DNA from: Suillus spraguei
Taxonomy: Eukaryota; Basidiomycota; Agaricomycetes; Boletales; Suillaceae
Assembly: GCA_016800925.1 (NCBI GenBank)
Contig: JABCPU010000201.1
Coordinates: 57,746 to 121,745, forward strand
Direction of reading: 5' to 3'
Length of the DNA: 64,000 nt
Position numbers and translations under genes: made by a program. Each line of letters opens with the position of its first letter. Positions within the stretch are counted from its first letter, which is position 1. Positions 10,686 through 23,900 of the stretch are shown here, in pieces. The notes beneath the pieces were generated by a model, which saw only the letters and a program-made list of their open reading frames with translations, was not told where the DNA came from and ran no database searches.

Positions 10686-12677
10686 TGATGTTGTCTGAAA
10701 TGAGTAGGATGTCGTAGGGGAATTCACCGAGAGGCTGCGCGATCGTTCAAAGTACAATATCAATGTCTGTCTATGTCTTATTGGACGATAATGTTAACAT
10801 GGTCGTGAGTCGTGACGGTGTGCTGAGTATCGGGTGTTAACAGTTGTAAGTATTATTTCCTTTTTTCCAAGGCCACAGCACCAGTACACACTGCGGCTAC
10901 TAGTACTACCTACGTCACTGTACGTATTGTTTGTAACTTCAATACTAGTCACTGTGCAGCACTTGTGCTAATTTCCATACCATGACATTGAACTGGACTT
11001 GCGCACTACAGTACTAGTGAGATCGTGCGATGCTATTATTGCATCATCAATGCATCACGGCCCCGGCGGATTCATGAATGTTTGAGTGCTCTCCAACATT
11101 TGATTTCTTTGCGAAGTACTACCAGTACTTGCGCGGGTGTTAGCGGAGTTGCCAAGCAGCGTTTTGCAACTTCGACTTGGAAAATAAGCTCCTGTCACCT
11201 GTGTTCTACCGAACGTTCCAAAAAGTTGCTAAATAACATTATTTGTCTCCCGATCCAACCAACCAACCTGTGACGCCTTGTGACACCATGATACTATTAA
11301 AGTCCAGCTTTCCTGAGCTTGGCGAGAATAGAGTAAGGAATGATCAATGACCTCTATATGTCTTTTGTGCCCATGCTACCTCTAGAACCCTTCTTGTAAG
11401 TGTCCCTGAATCCGCAAGAATGGCACACATCTAAATTTGACTCAGACAAATAAAACAACTTTAGTCTCTTTTGCTCATGCTTAGTAGAGCTTGTTTATTT
11501 GAGTATTCCTTGTAGTGTATTCACTCAGTTTCTTCAGGTCACTCAGTGCAGGCCCTTCAGCATGTTACTTAGTGTTACCCCTAATTGTCACACGAGCCCA
11601 TAAGACTCATTTTTCTAATGGCACTCGCAATTCTCAATTTTTAAAATTACAACCCCACAAAGTTATTCTAAATACAAAAACAAAGAATACTGTGAAATTT
11701 CGTTTGCCAAAAAGTGACATTTATGATTGCCATTAGCTGTACACTCCCAAGTCACTCAAAAGTCACTCCAGTGATGTTAGTTGCTTGCCCTACGTAAATA
11801 TTATATAATCGCATCTCAATTCGTCAGTCACATCGACTTTATCGATGCGGCCGCCGGTCACTGACCGGCAGAACGCTGCCTGTCACGCTATGCATCTTGA
11901 TACTACAACATTTATGTCTCCCAACTCTCATGTCAGCAAAATTCAGGGCGCTGTAGTGTTGCAGGCAATGGGAAATCACTAGTAAAATTCCTGAATCTTT
12001 TGGTGCAGGTAACGGCTTACCTTTGATGGATTAGCGTGGAAAGTGTAATATTTCGCTGCCGCAAGCACTTCCAGTCTATCCTTCATGGAATAAAAAACAT
12101 ACATACACCATCTTTCCGAATCATTGTATGAAGGAAGATGAGTGTGCTACATCTCTGTGTCAAAGATAATACTAACATGTCATTGCATGGTGCGAACCGC
12201 CTCGCGAGTTTGTCGTGAGGCGGCGCGCTGTCAGAGTCCGTAAACGTGGCATGGCAATATTCAACGGCCACCGTGATTCGGGATCACTCGCACGCTTATA
12301 AGTTTGGGTTTATTCAATCCACAACTGACTCAACGCTAAGCAAGGGCAACAGCCGCTACTAGTACTAAATGTGTTGACGGCCTCGTGGACCAGACGTTGC
12401 AGGTCGCCTCATAGACCCAGCAGAGCGCGCACTGGGTCACTGGATTTCTACTTCCAAAGTGTTTATGCATGTACATGTATTCATCCACAACTGTTATCTT
12501 CTAGTGTCAAGTTGAAGGTTTCTGTAAACCACTCAACGTGCCATTCTCATGAAATTGCCGGGATTTCATGTACTTTGCCCTCTTTGAGGAGGAGAGAGAG
12601 CATAAGTAGCACTCCATTATCATTCACTTTGAATCTCTCTCACACTTCCCTCTAGACTCACTATCAGTTTCAACGCC
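10686..12677. other. Intergenic, no supported gene
   Basis: Two kilobases between the metallothionein and the condensation-fold gene. Several short ORFs exist (11025-11273 +, 11515-11736 +, 12083-12271 -), but none has a recognisable domain. A TATA-like TTATAA at about 12297 and a CT-rich stretch at 12600-12670 are probably promoter sequence of the next gene. Confidence 0.45.
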
Positions 12678-14494
12678 ATGACCTCTGATTCATGGATGTT
12701 GCTAGATTTTACTCCAGGTCGGGGCATTTTCTTTCGTCCACTCGGAACCACAGAAACTGCCTTCTATCGGGCCGGCGTTTTAAACAAAACCGCAGATACT
12801 GTGATGCACATACACCTTCGTATCATACAGACCAATGACGAGGACATTCATTCCCAATCAAATGTCACGCGTTCTTTGACGTCTGTCAAAAGGCGCTTTC
12901 CCCTCATCGCGGCTGAAGTAGAAGAACACGAGTTTGGTCCACGCTTCGTTATTTGTGAAGAAACGGTCATGAATTTGAATTTTCGACCTAAGGATGTCAC
13001 ATTCATGGAGGTTAATTCCTTTCATCATGCTGAATGTTTCGTAAACGATATTATGGATGGACCTCGGCGCCTCTCATCTCAGTTACTTACTCGTGCCTAT
13101 ATTTTGCGCCGAACAGATAAAAGAAATCATTTCCATGTCGTGGTTGTGCTCGCCCACTGCATTACAGACACAGCTGGCACGAGCACAGTGATTAGGACAT
13201 TCTTTGACACACTATCATCTCGAATTGAACCACCGTATATTCCTCTAGGCGAGGGAGTGCATATGTATCAAGCTTTAGGGGTTCTAGGGATCTTCCACTT
13301 GTCAAACGACGGTGGAGGCGGGCTTTAGGTTATGCAATCGATTTAGCACGGATGTCCCAATTCAAGGTCTTTGGTGTCTGGTTTGTAGTGCCTTACAGGA
13401 GAGCTAAATCGTTTAAGCAGGGCGGTCACACCCTCTCCGGAGACTTCAAGGAATCCACACCTCATACGCCTGCTAAAAAACGCACCCACATCTCAATGTT
13501 TTCGAGAGCAGTGTCGTCAACCATTCTTACCAATTGCCATCGCCACAGCATTACTATGAATTCCGCGTATTATGCCCTCAGCCAAGTAGCCTTGGCACGC
13601 GTTTTGTGTCGACGGTACCTCAGGGGCCAGATCTCAGAAGAAGAATGGGAATACAGGAAGCGCCAGCCCATGTATGTCATTGAGCTGCTGAACTTGCGCC
13701 CGTATCAGGATAGGGACTGGTTCGAGATGGGCGGCTCGGGCGATGTTGGTGTCAGCGTCGGCCACGCCCGGTATGCACTTCCCTTTATGCCTCTTGGCGA
13801 GATGTCTAGGGGGGACCCCAGCAGGCTGGAACTTGTCAATGGGGCACCAGACTTCTCAGCGCTCATGTCTTTCGATCGGTTTCTTCTTCGATGTGCTAAT
13901 GTGAAGGCACAAACCCAGAAGCTGCTCAGGCACCCACGGTTGGTTGATACCTCTAACCTGAGATTCCATTGGGCTGCTTCTGGAAAAGAAGCTGCTTTGA
14001 AGTGGTTGGAGATGAGAGACAGCGTTCGCCCAGAAAACGACGATAAAAGGGTATCTGTTCAGTCCTTGAACCCGATATACACACAAGTAGGAGCCACTCT
14101 GGGCAATGTCAGTGACTCTCGTGATATAGATTCAAATGAACTAAACGTTATGATTCCAGGTGGATAATTTGATACCCACAACTTATCCTCTACCTCCCGA
14201 GCACTACCTGTCGGGCCGGTTATCCACTGGTCACTGCAGGCTGCCGCTTTCCAAGACGCCAAAACACCGCGACTCCATATTGAGTACTGGCATCCCCATC
14301 TTCATACATCGCCTGCTGAGATGTATCTTGGTGCGTCAACTGTACGCCAGCAGCTGCAATATTTTGCCTACTACGATCATCGTGTCTTCAGCGAAAAGAT
14401 TGTTGTGGAGTGGTTGAGTGAGCTGAAGGATGCGACGCTGTGGTATCTGGGCCAGCCCCATGGCAACGAAACGCTTTTACAGAGCAAGGTGTAG
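12678..14494 (+). pseudogene. CAT/condensation-fold acyltransferase-like protein, with frameshifts
   Basis: The product resembles a large uncharacterised Agaricomycete family with the chloramphenicol acetyltransferase / condensation-domain fold; substrate unknown. It starts MTSDSWMLLDFTPGRGIFF and carries the active-site-like motif AHCITDTAG (H-x3-D) at about residue 158. It continues after one frame break near 13287 (a one-base loss in a G-run) as VKRRWRRALGYAIDLARM. A 54-bp intron lies near 13371-13424, then GGHTLSGDF, ALARVLCRRYLRGQISEEEWEYRKRQP and NLRPYQDRDWFEMGG. A second intron ends at 14159 (GN joined to VDNLIPTTYPLPP). A second frame change near 14200 leads to TPRLHIEYWHPHLHTSPAEMYLG and LKDATLWYLG, with a stop at 14494. 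The protein is otherwise full length. The two one-base shifts mean either a young pseudogene or assembly errors. Confidence 0.72.
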
Positions 14495-14596
14495 TGTGAC
14501 ATCACAGCGTCGCAAAAACAACACAAGACAAGTACAAGAATAGTCGAGTAGTCGTAGAATTACAGAAAACTAGTGTGTGACATGGGACATTAGAAC

Positions 14597-17169
14597 CTAC
14601 TCGTCCTCTTCCTCCTCCTCTTCCCAGTCCACACTCTCCATTGCTGCATCACCTTCATTATAGAGCTTATCAAGTCCAGTCAACTTTTCAAGGAACCCAG
14701 GCTCGTTGAATGCATTCAAGAGCATATCGAAGCCTTGTTCCTCGTAGGCTCTGAGAACCTGGGCCATGATCAGTATAGAGCTGCGGAAAATAAGTGATTG
14801 CGCTTACTGTCTCGCTACAGCCAGTGCACTTGTCATACGCTGCACCTGTGATCGGGAGGTTCCTGAACTGTGCTAAGAACCCACGCAATTGATGAGGGAC
14901 GAGACCCAGAACACTGTCTGATGTGCTAGGGTCTGCAGCAGCGCCATTGGCTTGAGGAGGGGGCGGGGGTGCATGAAGCCTACGGATAATGTCAGGGACA
15001 GTGGCTTGAAGTAAAATAAGGCCTACCCATCAGGATGTTGTAGCAAAGAGACAAGGAGTTCGACCGCAGTAGAAGCTGCGATGGAGGCAAGGCCAGGTCT
15101 TGTCACAGTACACATTTGATCCAGAGTGCGATCTGTCAAGGACTATGCGAGATATGTGAGTGGATGCCAGTACGAAGAGTCGGAAGGCAATACATCAGCA
15201 GGAGCGACGATATCGTTGCAGTAATAGCAACCTAGTCGAGTGCCCGTCGTTGAAGACGCTCGAGCGCCATGGCGCATGACAAGGTACGTGTCGAACCCAA
15301 GAGCAGCGTTAAGGACTATCTGCACCAGGGTTCAGTACGAGTAATACGCATATGGTCTTGTGCCGTACCTTGCCCTTGGCAGCGCCCAAAACAGTTGGCA
15401 GCCAGCGGCTTTCTCTAGAATCCATCAGGAGGAATACAACATCGTGTTCGTCGAACAGCGTCTCTAGACGCTCGATGTCTTTCTTTGCTTGCTCAGTGGA
15501 CGCTGGAGGTATAGGATGGCCTGGCATGGGTATCGACATATCATGGCCAGTGGCATTCTAATTTCCAAGTCATTAGAGATCGTTCGAGACAAACGAGATG
15601 GGACTTACAATACCAGGGAAGATTTTCGTCAGGCGCTGGGCGGCGCAAGCGGCCTTGGGTTTCCCGCCGTTGAGACAATCCTCGAATTCAAACAAGGGTT
15701 GGCGGACAGGATTCGAGAATGATACGCGCGCAGAATCAACGAAAGTAATCTTACGGACACCCCATCCCTAGTGAGGAAATCAGTAACAATTATGGGTTTA
15801 AGTCCATCAATACAAACCATGAGGGTACGTGCAACGTAGCAACCAAGTGTCCCTGCACCGAGAAGCAAGCATCTCGTTGATGCCACCTTATCAAGGTCTA
15901 GTGAAGGTAAAATCCGCCAGCGCATCAACTTCAAATTCAGGTCCACAGCTTGATCAGCGAGCCTAAAAGCCTGTCAGCGGTATTCACTATGAGTTGCTGG
16001 ACAACATATACCTCTTCGGATCCATCATGGGTGCTAGATCAGCGACTCGAGCACTGAGTTTGTTGGTTGTCGGATGGCGCTCCCACCCTACAGCACCGAG
16101 TTTCGTGGTTGGGTCTCCTTCTCCAACGGAGACCACTCCAAACCGGCTCCTCCATGGTTTTCCGGCGATGGGTTTTTCGCTATCCCTCCAGCAAAGCACT
16201 CGTACAGAAGATGTTTGCGATGGATACACCGCGCGAAGGAAGGTGAGGAGGTTACGAAGAGGCCAACCTGGATTTTCAGGAAGAGCAGATGGATCTAAAA
16301 AACCAATTACTCGCTGTGCAAGGGGAGTCAGGGTTGACTCATAAGACGGAATGCACAAATTACGTTTCCGGGAGCGATACCAGCAAAGAATTCTTCATAT
16401 TGCTCTATTGCCCCCACTTCAGTTATGCCGTCGATCTCCTTCACGAGAAAGAATGGCCGAGTTGACTTGAAGAGCGAGTCGTAGATAGGTTCTAACTGAG
16501 AGTGCTTGTAAGAACGTGAAAATGCTCCTCGAAGAGGAACATACCCCCTGAATTTCTTCATCCGCTGGCTTCCAGCCATTGTCTGAAATCTGCCAGGCTG
16601 GTTTGGACACGAACGCGGGGAACGCGAACCAGTAGAAGTACTGATACTTCTTTAGATCGGCGAATGTTATTAACAAGAATTGCGTGAGGAGAGACGTGTC
16701 TTTGGTCGTGATGATGCTGTCCCAGATCTTATTGACACAAATATTACTATTTGCTATCGTATGCGTCAAGTCATGATCGCACCTTGGAAACGACGTCATT
16801 AACGAGTGCAGCCTTGTCTGCGGCCTTAAAGTCCTCGATAGTATTGAAGTTCTTGAAGATGCCAGTAGCTTGGACGGACATGGGTGGCAACCTAGGATAG
16901 AATCAGTATATCAGCAGCTTCAATACGTGTCCGATCGCGACGTACTGAGATGGCTTCTGGTAAGCATCTTCCCCAATTGTGAGATTACATCCAAGAGCAA
17001 CATCTTGGCCTGTTTCGCGATCTCTGATAGATCGACCGACGGAATATGATCCATTCACGATAATAGCATCTTCCGAGAGACGAAGGACATCTATCTTCAT
17101 GCGAGTGAGCTCATGCCAAAAGCCTGGCTGAACAAGGGACGCAAAGGGCGCGAACTGGACGACGGGCAT
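14597..17169 (-). CDS. ATG7: Atg7, E1-like activating enzyme of autophagy
   Basis: Atg7 activates the ubiquitin-like proteins Atg8 and Atg12 by adenylation and thioester formation, passing them to Atg3 and Atg10 in the cytosol. The start is ATG at 17169 ([18 protein letters not shown], the conserved Atg7 opening); a TTG 24 nt upstream is not needed. The N-terminal domain continues through [14 protein letters not shown] and [11 protein letters not shown]. The family signature [18 protein letters not shown] precedes the nucleotide-binding [18 protein letters not shown]. Then follow [36 protein letters not shown] and [15 protein letters not shown], whose Cys (codon 15110-15112) is the catalytic thioester residue. 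It ends in the acidic tail WEEEEEEDE typical of Atg7. There are about eight short introns. No lesion is seen. Confidence 0.95.
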
Positions 17170-17756
17170 GTCGTCGATTGGTGGTTGTTGCAACGGGGCC
17201 TAATGATGACTGAATGACTCGTGCCTTCATGTTCCAACTTCGCAGGGACACAGCTGCAACCTACAAATGGTAAACTCGGTCCACCAGCTAGCGCTAAAAT
17301 AACTTCACCGATCAATCTCTCAATCGGCTCCCTTGGCTCAAGTGATTCTGTAGCATGTAGAACTACTCGGCCATCTGCAGAAGATTCAAACTGACCGTTA
17401 TTAATAGGCTATAATGTTGGACACAATTGCAAACACATCGACCATGAATATCGAATACTGATCATGAACTATTATGCAAAGTTTCAGAGCAGTACAAACA
17501 TTCACTTTTTCGCACTTGTCTGAGCAAAAACATCGAACAGCATTATGAAAACCATTGATAATTACATGGAGCGAATGATCGGACCGTGGAAACGATAGAT
17601 ATCGCTGTTCTGAGTCCTCAAATTATACGAGCAGGCACGGCAAACGTTAGCATAAAATCAAACATACACCCACAGGACAAAGAGAAAGATTAAAGCATTG
17701 CCGCCAATCAAATCTTATATGTGTGCAAGGAACCCAAGTATATTTGTCGATCTCGT
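17170..17756. other. Intergenic between ATG7 (5' side) and PUP1 (3' side)
   Basis: About 590 bp with no ORF of note. It should hold the ATG7 promoter and the PUP1 3' end; I cannot mark individual sites. Confidence 0.5.
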
Positions 17757-18792
17757 CTAGCTAGTGTCCATGGCATCACCAGCGGCACCTACAAGCGTAA
17801 TGTCTTCCTTAACGATCAAGTCTCTTATTTTTTCGCTCTTCCATGCTGTAGTCCCTCTTCTGAATGTGTAATGGCGTTCCTTCTCTACCCGCTCGTTGGG
17901 CTTGACAAAATTGCGAAGCATCTCCGTTTGCGTGGCGGTAATGATACAGGCGTCAACGTTAGACCCTGAGCCAAGATCGTTAAAGATACCAGCTGAGACA
18001 GCGGCAGACACCAGGGCCAGAGCATCGTTGCGCTAGACAGGACCGGGATTGAACACCGGTTACATATAAGAACGGTGGAACGTACCTCCATGTTTGGCTT
18101 CCAGCTGCTTTCAAAAACAGCCATGGCTGCCAGGCTTCCGGAGCCCATGGTCACGTAAGGCAACTTGTCTGTAGACCCATGTGGATGAATGGTGAAAAGA
18201 TGTGGCCCAGTAGAGTCAACCCCGCCAAGGACGAGAGCAGCGCCGACATGCCCCTGATATCTATCCATCGTATAAATAATAAAATATTGAATGCTGAAGA
18301 CAGTTGGGCTCACTGGAAAAGATATTGTTTCAACATAGTCATCACAGTGACCACTCTTGGCTTTCTCCCAGTGGACAAAGCATGGAGTTCCATATTTGAT
18401 GATATCGACGCGGTAGTAAACTCGGTGTCTGCAGCAGTACCTGCACCACAGCATCGGATCGATTCTGTTATGTAGTGGATCTGGGATGCATATTAGTTGA
18501 CGCAATGATATTGATCTCCAAGAGCGAACCTTTTCGCAGTTCTTGTCTGCAATTATTTCACCTTCTGTGGCACGCGTGTCTGCACCAAGGATAATGCCAT
18601 CTTTGAAGAGACAGCCTACGATTGTGGTACCAGTGCTGGTAGCCTTTGGAAGGGGCATGCCCTTCTCCTGGAGGAAATTATTTCTACACGATTGCTCAGA
18701 CAAAAGTTATGGAAAATGATAAGATGTCTTGCTCACCTAACAGAGTTAGAAAAGTCGAATCCAGGAGAACTGAAGGCCGATTGTCGTGACAT
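17757..18792 (-). CDS. PUP1: Proteasome subunit beta type 2 (Pup1)
   Basis: This is the trypsin-like catalytic beta-2 subunit of the 20S proteasome core. It opens [18 protein letters not shown], followed by an intron and [18 protein letters not shown], a propeptide cleaved before Thr to give [23 protein letters not shown]; the Thr is the nucleophile and the Asp and later Lys complete the site. Downstream are [55 protein letters not shown] and the long C-terminal arm ending AAGDAMDTS that clasps beta-3. About five introns. It is divergent from GVP36 with 202 bp between the start codons. Confidence 0.95.
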
Positions 18793-18994
18793 TGTGGAGG
18801 ATTATCTTAAAGCTTGTAAACAAGCTTGCGCATTCGTGTTACGCGTCTGACTAGGACCCCTGAACCTATTTCCACATTTGAATTCAATTGGCACCGCTGG
18901 GCGGCTTCAGCTGCCACGGCAGAGGTTCTATATCTTGAACCCTTCGTCTTCTCTAGTAGTTCTTATATCACTATCACCATTTTCAAGTAAACTA
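18793..18994. promoter_or_regulatory. Bidirectional promoter between PUP1 and GVP36
   Basis: The two start codons are 202 bp apart on opposite strands, so both promoters share this stretch. It contains a perfect inverted repeat AAGCTTG-TAAA-CAAGCTT near 18809-18826. No clear TATA box. Confidence 0.55.
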
Positions 18995-20234
18995 ATGGAC
19001 GGCTGGAACAAATTTCAATCAAGCCTTTCCGGCCTGAACCTGGGGCAGTCCGCAAATAAATTTGCAAAGGGCTTCAACTCCAGTGTTCAGGCAACAAGGG
19101 AACGTTTAGGTCAAGTTGCCCCAGACGAAATTACGGAGTTGCCTCAAGGTAGGTCAGCTCTATTATAGTTTGGATGCTGAATTGCAATGTTCATTTTAGA
19201 GTACAAGGATTTGGAGGCTCGCGTAGACGCGTTACGTCAGGCGCACCTGGCACTTCTCAAGTTCGTGCACTTCGTTTGTGTATTAGCTGAGTGCTAATGT
19301 CTCACCTCCGTCAGAGTAACCAAGGCCTATGAGAACGAGTCGTATGATTACCCGACTCAAATTCAGGAGTCTATTGCAGAACTCTCGACCACCATTGGCC
19401 ACGGTATCACAAATTTCGCTGCTACAAACCTCAAGGGCACCAATCTTCCTACACCCTCACCTGTCGCTCCGCAAGTTTCCCAACACAAGACTCTCCCTCA
19501 TGCTCTCTGTCGCGCTGCGACCAACGCCGCCGCCGCCGTGCAATGCACCCCTGGTGGCAACGAAGATAAGCTCGGCAAAGCACTGACCGTGTACGCAGAT
19601 GTTTTCGAAAACATCGCATCAGCTCGCGTTGAGCAAGACGAATCCATTCAGACCCAATACCTCCGCCCGTGGCAGACGACGCTTTCAACATCTATCAATG
19701 TCGCAATGAAAGCACGCCAAGCCGTTCGCGTCAGTAGACTTGAGTTGGATGCCGCTAAGCAGACGTCATTACTTTTACTAAGCCTTGGTTCGTCAAGTGC
19801 TTACATTTTCTCATACAGTCTGAAAACTACGAGTCCCGTTAAGCAAGAGCAAGCAAGGCTTGACGTTGAGAACGCAGAGGATGACCTCGTTCAGAAGACT
19901 GAGGTTGCCATCACTCTCATGAAGACAGTTCTTGAAAATGTATGTCACAGTTGCTCACTTCTATATTACTTTGCCTTATTGTTTGCAGCCAGAACCTCTG
20001 AAGAATCTCAATGAACTTGTGAAAGCTCAGGTATGTGTCCTATGACTAGAAGGTCGTGGGGGCTTACCTTGGTTCGCAGCTGCTTTACTTCGCAGCAGCA
20101 GCAGAAGCCCTCTCTTCTGCACAAGGCGAAATCGAGGAGCTCAGTGTTGCCGCAGAGGGAGAATACAGGTAAATATTTCCCTCCCTTGTCAATGTCAACG
20201 CTCACATCTTGTTAGGAAATCCCGCGACCACTGA
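18995..20234 (+). CDS. GVP36: Gvp36-like BAR-domain protein
   Basis: A membrane-curvature BAR protein; the yeast orthologue Gvp36 sits on Golgi-derived vesicles and helps endocytosis and vacuole integrity. It begins MDGWNKFQSSLSGLNLG, with the diagnostic run ERLGQVAPDEITELPQEYKDLEARVDALRQ and KVTKAYENESYDYPTQI, matching Gvp36 in order and spacing. Long amphipathic helices follow (ARVEQDESIQTQYLRPWQTT, ARLDVENAEDDLVQKTEVAI, LLYFAAAAEALSSAQGEIEE). It ends with RKSRDH and a stop at 20234. Five short introns; the first is 19149-19199. Confidence 0.88.
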
Positions 20235-20929
20235 AGTATCCCCACTAGATTCATGACATGTTTTCATGTACATTCTCTTGCTAGGTAGTTTTAATTACCG
20301 TTACTGCTGTCCTTGTACGTCTTCGTATCGCAACACTATGCACAAATTGGCTTTGGACGTCACGATAGAGGTGTACTTGGCATAGTTATCCTGTGCGATT
20401 GTGTACTATATTGTGATATATGGCCTTCTACTTTCTTCACCGGTTTACTGATGCTTTCCTTTTTCTGCCCCGTCCATTTGTTTATAAATCCATGTGCAAA
20501 AGTGAGGTATTGATATAGTGCATTGGACCAACATATTACGTTCCAAGTCCATGTTCTTAACATTGCGAACCACTGCCTCAGAGTGTGATGTCCGGCATTG
20601 CATTGCAGGCTATTATATATTGCTGCAAGATTTGAAACTGTCCTTACCTCTATAGACTTCTTGACTGCTGTTTACAATGTGTTGCTCGCCTGTAGTGAGG
20701 ACGACGAAGATGCGCCTTCACAATAGGGGCTCTCCATCCCTTGCATGACCGGCAGCAAATTGAAAATACAATACGGCAGTGCTTGAACGTCATCTCATTA
20801 CCATCGAATAAACAACAATAAATCCGATAAAGAATCGTTCTACAAATGGTGGTGTATGAGTAAGTCCCAGTCCCAGTGATACAATACAGTCTATGGATGT
20901 TAGATGAAGCAAATAACGCTCTCTCTCGT
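20235..20929. other. Intergenic between convergent GVP36 and DRS2 3' ends
   Basis: About 700 bp with only short frames and no domain; it should contain both polyadenylation regions. Confidence 0.5.
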
Positions 20930-23900
20930 CTAATATCCTGACGGTCGTGCGCTCGACTTGGATGTATCGTAAGCACGAATGAGTTTTGCCTGATCCTGAC
21001 GACCATTCTCCGTCTGACTGAATGCAAATCCGCGGTTCCGGCGCATGCGTTGGACAGCGCGGACTTTTTTGATCGCCTTTTGGAATCTGACGTGATAAAG
21101 GGGTTAGCGTTATCCAGCATATGCCATTTAAATTGACACGCACTGTTCTTGACGTGGACGGTAGTCGGGAATGTTGTACTTTTGGAGCTCTTGCGCGATA
21201 TGATATGGGAGAGGGATGTATGTCCGTCGGTAGCTATACAGAGGCGTCAGAAAGTTATTCCGCTAAGCGCGCGTGGGCGTACTATTTCCAAACAAAGTCG
21301 CGGGTTAGGCAGACGATGGGAACAAGGATAAGGACAAAATAAAACACAGCGTCAGTCCATAGACGAGGCACAAGTCCGTAGTATTCGGTAGAAAACCCAA
21401 TGGCAGGGGCAACAACGGCGTATAAGGGAAGGAAAAGCATAGTGAAAACGAACGACCCGGGAATTGCTGAGGAAAAGGAATCAATTGGATGTTTGTTCAG
21501 AGGAAGACTTGCGCTAACCAGCAACAGTGTACTTTGTCCACAAACTAGAATTGCATTAGTATGCGAGAGCGAGACAAGAATAGGGATACGGACTCAGAAA
21601 CTAAGGCGGCCTTGCCAAGGACAGTGAGCAGGACAGCCAGGTAAAGCATGACACCCCAGAACCAATGCCCGGAGTCCAATCCTGTCGCTTGCTTCAAATC
21701 TCCCCAGAACAAAATCACAGTGAACGTGAACAAAATCTAGAAACGCCATTATCATCACCATCATTGCTGAATTTTTCGTCGCTCGGAATAAGACTCACAA
21801 GACTATGATACAGCGCATTGCCTACCCAGAGCCAGAACGCTGTCTTTGTAAAAAAGACGTTCTTCTGCCCAAGTGCATATAGTTGCGGGTATCGGTCTAG
21901 TATACGTGCAGATACGAACTGATCGAACACGCCGATGACGAGAGGGGGAAGAACAGTAAAGATTACGTTATAAAATGATATCGTCCATGATTCGTAGGCA
22001 ATCTGCCCTGAGAAGTTATTGAAGAAGGAATACTATGAAGTAATGTCAGCTGAACATTTATGAATGAGCGGGCGAATGCGTACCCAAAACTGTGTCATGT
22101 AAAGGGTAATGTTCTTGTAAAATGAGTCTGTGGCACTTGGTAATGAACATGCATCAAACACAGAGAAACAGATATACGCACAAAGGATGAGCTTCGACAG
22201 TCTCTGATAACTCCACGCGCCATGAACCAGTAACAACTTCTTGAGAAATCTAAATTGTGAGATTGCCACATCCGCAGACCGCGCGGCTTGTAGACCCTAT
22301 GCAAATCGCTTTTAACACAAACACAATGTCGCGTGCTAAAAATCGCGTACCTCGACTCCAGAGATCCCTACGCCCACATGCGCTGCCTGGATCATGCTCA
22401 CGTCGTTCGCACCGTCACCGATTGCCAAGAGAATGCTCTTCTGGTTCTTCTTGACAAGTTTAACAACGAGAGCTTTTTGAAGTGGAGACACTCTGCAACA
22501 GATGACTGCACGACACATGAGCGCTAGCTCCAAAAATGACTTGGAGAGTTCTTTCTCGAGTGCGAAACCCAAGCTTCTGCCATCTGCAAAGGGCTTAGCA
22601 AAGGATATCAATTGATTTCGCACACGCGCTGACCTATGACCAAAGCCAGATCTTCGAGCTCTCCCGTACTCCGCTGATTTTTGATTGCTGAAAGTCGCTT
22701 TTGGATGAAATCTGCAGTGTCACGCGAGTTGTCTTCGTTTACAATGACCTGTAGAAGTAGAGTATTGGCACTAGAATGCATCCACCGCATTCCCAACTTA
22801 CTAAGTTCATAGACTCTGAGATCAACCGACAGGACATGCCAATATTGATCGCTGTCTCTTGTCTGTCACCCGTAAGCACCCAAATCTACGTACCACGTCA
22901 GCACCGTAAAGATAGGTTCCATAGTGAAATACTCGTGACAAACGTACTTTGATCCCAGCCATTTGTAATGTATGTATTGTATCCGGCACGCCGTCCTGGA
23001 GCTTATCCTCGATAGCTGTCGCCCCGAGTAAAACCATATCCTTCTCAATTAGTTCTGCCGCACTATCGAGGGCATCTGCGCGGCCGTTGATTGTTGCAGC
23101 AGCTTGCTCGTATATGGTGGCCCACTGTCGGTATTCGGCCTCAGGGATGTCGCGGTATGCGATGCAAAGAGTGCGCAGGCCTTCAGTTGCGTAGTCCTGC
23201 GGGTGAATTAGGTGAGCGCGATCGAGGCAATAGTACAGGGAAGGAACGAACCTCGAGATGAATAAGCGTCTTCTCAGTGTACGGTTGTGCCTTGGCGAGG
23301 CGCTCCAGGATGACAGTATCTGCACCCTTGCAGAAAAGTTTGATCGAGCCGCTTGGCGTGCGCACGATCGTCGACATACGTTTGCGCGTCGAGTTGAACT
23401 CGCACACGTTGAGTATCTCGTACTCAGCAGGATCGTTGTTGATTGAGAGAAAGACAGAACGAGGTTTGCGAGTCTGCGGAAGGATGAGTGAGCAATGGGA
23501 TTAAAAGGAGGCGGGGGTGTAGAGAAGGAGTTAGGGAGAACGTGTAAAACAGTATTCGACAAGGAATGAGCGACCCACATGAAACTGATATCCTAGCATC
23601 TCCGCCCCTGCCACTAGCGCCGCCTCATCCGGGCTACTGGCCTGATAATGAATCTTCCCATCTCTCACCTCCGGTATCACAGTATGGCACACTGCCAACA
23701 ACGCCACAAATTCTCCAGCCACCTCCCGCTCTCTGTCCTCAATCGTCCCCGTACCGACCGGCTTCCCTGCGTTCCCATACAATAAATCTCGCAGCTCCTC
23801 AAACGTTTTCGTACCCTCGTCCTCTTCCCTACCCTCCTCCGCCATGTCCGCATACGCAATCCCTGCAACTGAGCACTTCTTGAACTCCATCTCATTCCTC

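Noticed and set aside
10860..11260. Second metallothionein copy downstream of the first
   Set aside because: No frame has clustered cysteines, and no matching exon could be joined.
18179..18475. Plus-strand ORF inside PUP1
   Set aside because: Antisense of PUP1 exons and introns.
20313..20513. ORFs between GVP36 and DRS2
   Set aside because: Short, on both strands, in the 3' flank of two convergent genes; no domain.
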